DNA from: Litorivivens sp041624475
Lineage (GTDB): Bacteria; Pseudomonadota; Gammaproteobacteria; Pseudomonadales; Spongiibacteraceae
Length of the DNA: 64,000 bases
Assembly: GCF_041624475.1 (NCBI RefSeq)
Contig: NZ_JBFJUX010000016.1
Span: 5,287 to 69,286 of the forward strand
Direction of reading: 5' to 3'
Shown here: positions 61,796 to 64,000 of the stretch, piece after piece
How the letters are laid out: every line of letters starts with the position of its first letter
How positions within the stretch are numbered: position 1 is the first letter of the stretch
Program-made: the position numbers and the translations under genes
The notes under the pieces: model-generated
The model's input: the letters and a program-made list of their open reading frames with translations, nothing else
Databases searched by the model: none
Told to the model about the DNA's origin: nothing

Positions 61796-62201
61796 ATAAT
61801 TTCGCTCGATTTTTTGCCGTGCTAGTTCTTTGCCACTGTTTCGCCCTGTTGGGCGAGTTACTTCTTTTGCTTGTCCCAAAGAAGTAACCAAGAAAAGGAC
61901 ACCCCTGTTCCGGCGCCCTGCGGGTTCCCTGCGATGCTCGATCAACAACGGTCGCTGCGCAACTCGACCTCCGCGTCTATCGACGCTACGGGACTCGAAC
62001 AGTGCTCGCTCTGGCCCGTTGTTGCTCTGCGCTTCTCGGCGCCTCCAAAGGGGCAGGGGCTCGACCAGAGCGCAGCGCAGGTCGACTGCGGAACCGGGAG
62101 CCCTTTTCCTTGCCTACTTCTTTTTGGGCACGCAAAAAGAAGTAGGTCGCCCAGCAGGGCGAAACCTTGCTCGCCGTTCAATCCCATGCAGCACCTAAGC
62201 A
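61796..62201. other. 406-bp gap inside the liu operon
   Basis: The gap between liuB and liuC is filled mainly by the repeat element at 61838-62165. The other four liu/aacS junctions visible downstream are 0-7 nt, so the gap is abnormal. No coding gene was seen in it. Confidence 0.8.
61838..62165. repeat. 328-bp repeat element with imperfect terminal inverted repeats
   Basis: The left end begins GTTTCGCCCTGTTGGGCGA. The reverse complement of the right end begins GTTTCGCCCTGCTGGGCGA. The match continues, imperfectly, for about 65 nt through TACTTCTTTTTG and the GAAAAGG-type segment. Each end also folds on itself (TTACTTCTTT with AAAGAAGTAA on the left, CTACTTCTTTTTG with CAAAAAGAAGTAG on the right). 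The interior (about 190 bp, GC-rich) has no transposase. This pattern resembles dispersed non-coding repeats seen in other proteobacteria and suggests a mobile miniature element. Confidence 0.75.
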
Positions 62202-63806
62202 TCACATCCTAAACACGCCAAACCGAGTCTCCTCAATCTCCCGATTCAGCGAAGCCGCCAGGCTTAAACCCAACACCCTTCGGGTATCCGCCGGATCAAT
62301 AACCCCATCATCCCAAAGCCGAGCAGACGCATAATACGGATGCCCCTGATGCTCATACATTTCCAGCGTCGGCTTTTTAAATTCGGCTTCTTCTTCGGCA
62401 GACCACTCTTTCCCTTCGCGTTCCAGCTGGTCGCGCTTGATCTGTGCCAGCACACCGGCGGCTTGTTCGCCGCCCATGACCGAGATGCGTGCGTTGGGCC
62501 ACATAAACATAAAGCGGGGGTCGTAGGCGCGGCCGCACATACCATAGTTGCCGGCGCCGAATGAACCGCCGATCAAAACGGTCAGTTTAGGCACCTGTGC
62601 GCAGGCCACAGCCGTTACCATCTTGGCGCCGTGCTTGGCGATGCCGCCGGTCTCGTATTGCTTGCCGACCATAAAGCCGGTGATGTTCTGCAAGAAAATC
62701 AGCGGAATCTTGCGCTGGGCGCACAGTTCAACAAAGTGGGCGCCTTTCTGGGCGGATTCGGAAAACAGAATGCCATTGTTGGCGACAATGCCCACCGGTA
62801 TGCCGTAGAGGCGGGCAAAACCGCAGACGAGGGTGGTACCGTACAAAGCTTTGAACTCGTCAAAATCAGAGCCATCTACGATGCGGGCGATGACTTCGCG
62901 CACGTCATAGGACTTGCGAGTGTCGGTGGGGATCACCCCGTAAATTTCTTCTGGCGGATACTTGGGTTCTTGCGCTTCCACGACATCCAGTTGTTGTGGT
63001 TTTTTGCGATTCAGCCGCGAAACAGAGTTGCGCGCCAGTTGCAGGGCGTGGTGATCGTTATTGGCGTAGTGATCAGACACACCGGAGGTCTTGCAGTGAA
63101 CATCTGCGCCGCCCAGTTCTTCGGCGGTCACGACTTCACCGGTGGCGGCTTTTACCAGCGGTGGACCGGCGAGGAAGATGGTGCCCTGATTTTTAACGAT
63201 AATGGATTCGTCGGCCATAGCCGGAATGTAGGCACCGCCGGCAGTACAGGAACCCATCACCACGGCGATCTGGGGAATGCCTTTGGCGGACATATTGGCC
63301 TGATTAAAGAAAAAGCGGCCAAAGTGATCGCGATCCGGGAATACATCGTCCTGGCGGGGCAGATTGGCACCGCCGGAATCTACAAGATAGATACAAGGCA
63401 GATTGTTCTGCTCGGCAATACTCTGGGCGCGCAGGTGTTTTTTCACGGTGAGGGGGTAGTAGGAGCCACCTTTAACCGTGGCGTCGTTGGCAACGATCAT
63501 GCACTCCTGACCCGCCACGCGGCCGACGCCGGTAATGATGCCGGCTGCCGGCACATAATCCTCATATACTTCCCAGGCTGCGAGTTGGGACAGTTCCAGA
63601 AAGGGCGAACCCTCGTCGAGCAGAGCATTGATGCGCTCGCGGGGCAATAGCTTGCCGCGCTCGGTATGGCGCTTCTGGTACTTTTCGCCGCCACCCTGAC
63701 TGATCTGGGCGATTTTGGCCCGCAGGTCGTCCACCAGCGTTTGCATATGCTGGCGGTTGGCTTCGAATTCCTCGGAGCGTGGGTTGATTGTGGAGCTGAT
63801 GATCAT
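62202..63806 (-). CDS. liuB: methylcrotonyl-CoA carboxylase carboxyltransferase subunit
   Basis: This 534-residue subunit transfers CO2 from biotin on LiuD to 3-methylcrotonyl-CoA. Two crotonase-like halves are visible: YLVDSGGANLPRQDDVFPD and VMGSCTAGGAYIPAM in the first, and FLQNITGFMVGKQYE and GGSFGAGNYGMCGRAYDPRF in the second. The length and ARLWDDGVIDPADTR near the C-terminus are typical of the family. It lies between a REP-like repeat on the liuA side and the 328-bp repeat on the liuC side. Confidence 0.95.
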   Translation of the reverse strand: MIISSTINPRSEEFEANRQHMQTLVDDLRAKIAQISQGGGEKYQKRHTERGKLLPRERINALLDEGSPFLELSQLAAWEVYEDYVPAAGIITGVGRVAGQECMIVANDATVKGGSYYPLTVKKHLRAQSIAEQNNLPCIYLVDSGGANLPRQDDVFPDRDHFGRFFFNQANMSAKGIPQIAVVMGSCTAGGAYIPAMADESIIVKNQGTIFLAGPPLVKAATGEVVTAEELGGADVHCKTSGVSDHYANNDHHALQLARNSVSRLNRKKPQQLDVVEAQEPKYPPEEIYGVIPTDTRKSYDVREVIARIVDGSDFDEFKALYGTTLVCGFARLYGIPVGIVANNGILFSESAQKGAHFVELCAQRKIPLIFLQNITGFMVGKQYETGGIAKHGAKMVTAVACAQVPKLTVLIGGSFGAGNYGMCGRAYDPRFMFMWPNARISVMGGEQAAGVLAQIKRDQLEREGKEWSAEEEAEFKKPTLEMYEHQGHPYYASARLWDDGVIDPADTRRVLGLSLAASLNREIEETRFGVFRM

Positions 63807-63848
63807 GTTGTTTTCCTTTTAACCCTTGCGATGCTCGCAGTGCGGTTG

Positions 63849-63942
63849 CCCCTCACCCTGTCCCTTCTCCCCCAGGAGAGGGGACCCTCCATTATGGTTA
63901 AGGTCGCCCCCTCTCCCTGTGGGAGAGGGTCGGGGTGAGGGT
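63849..63942. repeat. REP-like inverted repeat
   Basis: CCCCTCACCCTGTCCCTTCT at the left pairs with GGGAGAGGGTCGGGGTGAGG at the right. Each arm also contains its own CTCTCC/GGAGAG hairpin. It occupies the gap between liuA and liuB, ending 5 nt before the liuA stop. CCCTCACCC...CTCTCCC repeats of this kind are common in proteobacterial intergenic regions. Confidence 0.7.
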
Positions 63943-63946
63943 GGTT

Positions 63947-64000
63947 TCACGCAGTTTCCTTAAACAATTCCCGCCCAATCAGCATGCGCCGAATTTCCGA
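63947..64000 (-). CDS. liuA: 3' end of isovaleryl-CoA dehydrogenase (partial)
   Basis: The last 17 codons read SEIRRMLIGRELFKETA followed by TGA. This is the conserved C-terminus of isovaleryl-CoA dehydrogenases, the flavoenzyme that oxidises isovaleryl-CoA to 3-methylcrotonyl-CoA. The gene runs off the window edge. Its position upstream of liuB on the same strand matches the standard liu operon order. Confidence 0.85.
   Translation of the reverse strand, partial: SEIRRMLIGRELFKETA

Noticed and set aside
61796..61948. 51-codon N-terminal extension of liuC
   Set aside because: It would translate the repeat element; the normal crotonase start is the ATG at 61795.
61830..62212. overlapping short frames in the liuB-liuC gap
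   Set aside because: They are composed of the inverted-repeat element and carry no coding signature.
62631..63650. 339-codon plus-strand frame over liuB
   Set aside because: It is a shadow of the GC-rich liuB gene on the other strand, whose motifs are complete.

Overview
The window comes from a marine-type gammaproteobacterium. The evidence is a LuxO-family sigma-54 activator, a fused SecDF, a RecQ with an extra C-terminal helix-turn-helix domain, a cold-shock protein, a TonB-dependent receptor set in a lipid/aromatic catabolic cluster, a wax ester synthase and a complete leucine (liu) degradation operon. Placement near the Cellvibrionales/Spongiibacteraceae is an inference from gene content only.

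Region 1 (about 1-9.4 kb) is a signalling block. It encodes a LuxO-like sigma-54 response regulator, a receiver-Hpt protein co-transcribed with it, two hybrid histidine kinases, an EAL-domain c-di-GMP phosphodiesterase and an isochorismatase-fold protein that lacks the family's usual catalytic Asp. These parts could form a phosphorelay that ends on the LuxO-like regulator.

Region 2 (about 9.5-25.5 kb) is a Wzx/Wzy-type exopolysaccharide locus. It holds a sugar-phosphate transferase, a GT26 fusion, GT2 enzymes, a pyruvyl transferase, flippase, polymerase, co-polymerase and outer-membrane export protein. A secreted GEVED/LruC-domain protein and two small paralogous exported proteins follow. Each transcription unit here is preceded by a sigma-54 promoter (GG-N10-GC) with one or two TTGCA-N3-TGCAA boxes 60-130 bp upstream. 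That box matches the known LuxO operator consensus of vibrios. Eight such promoters occur in the window, all in regions 1-2. The likely picture is a local LuxO/sigma-54 regulon that controls matrix synthesis directly rather than through Qrr small RNAs.

Region 3 (25.5-31 kb) is housekeeping: a DUF2058 protein, a K+/H+ antiporter and SecDF.

Region 4 (31-43 kb) is a divergent catabolic island. One arm encodes an acyl-CoA synthetase, a nitronate monooxygenase-like enzyme, a TonB receptor and an SCP-x-like thiolase. The other encodes a carotenoid/stilbene cleavage oxygenase, a second thiolase, a lipocalin-like protein, a PaaN-like aldehyde dehydrogenase and a tandem HxlR regulator. The shared 123-bp promoter region carries a sigma-70 promoter and repeated operator-like sequences.

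Region 5 (43-56 kb) is mixed: a monoacylglycerol lipase-like hydrolase, a histidine kinase with a degenerate ATPase domain, a wax ester synthase with a lysine-rich tail, a spermidine synthase-like protein, an SDR, a cold-shock gene with a long leader, recQ, a membrane protein of unknown function and a ceramidase-like lipoprotein.

Region 6 (56-64 kb) is the leucine/isovalerate operon liuA(partial)-liuB-liuC-liuD-liuE followed by acetoacetyl-CoA synthetase. It is interrupted by a 328-bp terminal-inverted-repeat element and a REP-like repeat. No tRNA, rRNA, CRISPR array or insertion sequence with a transposase was seen.
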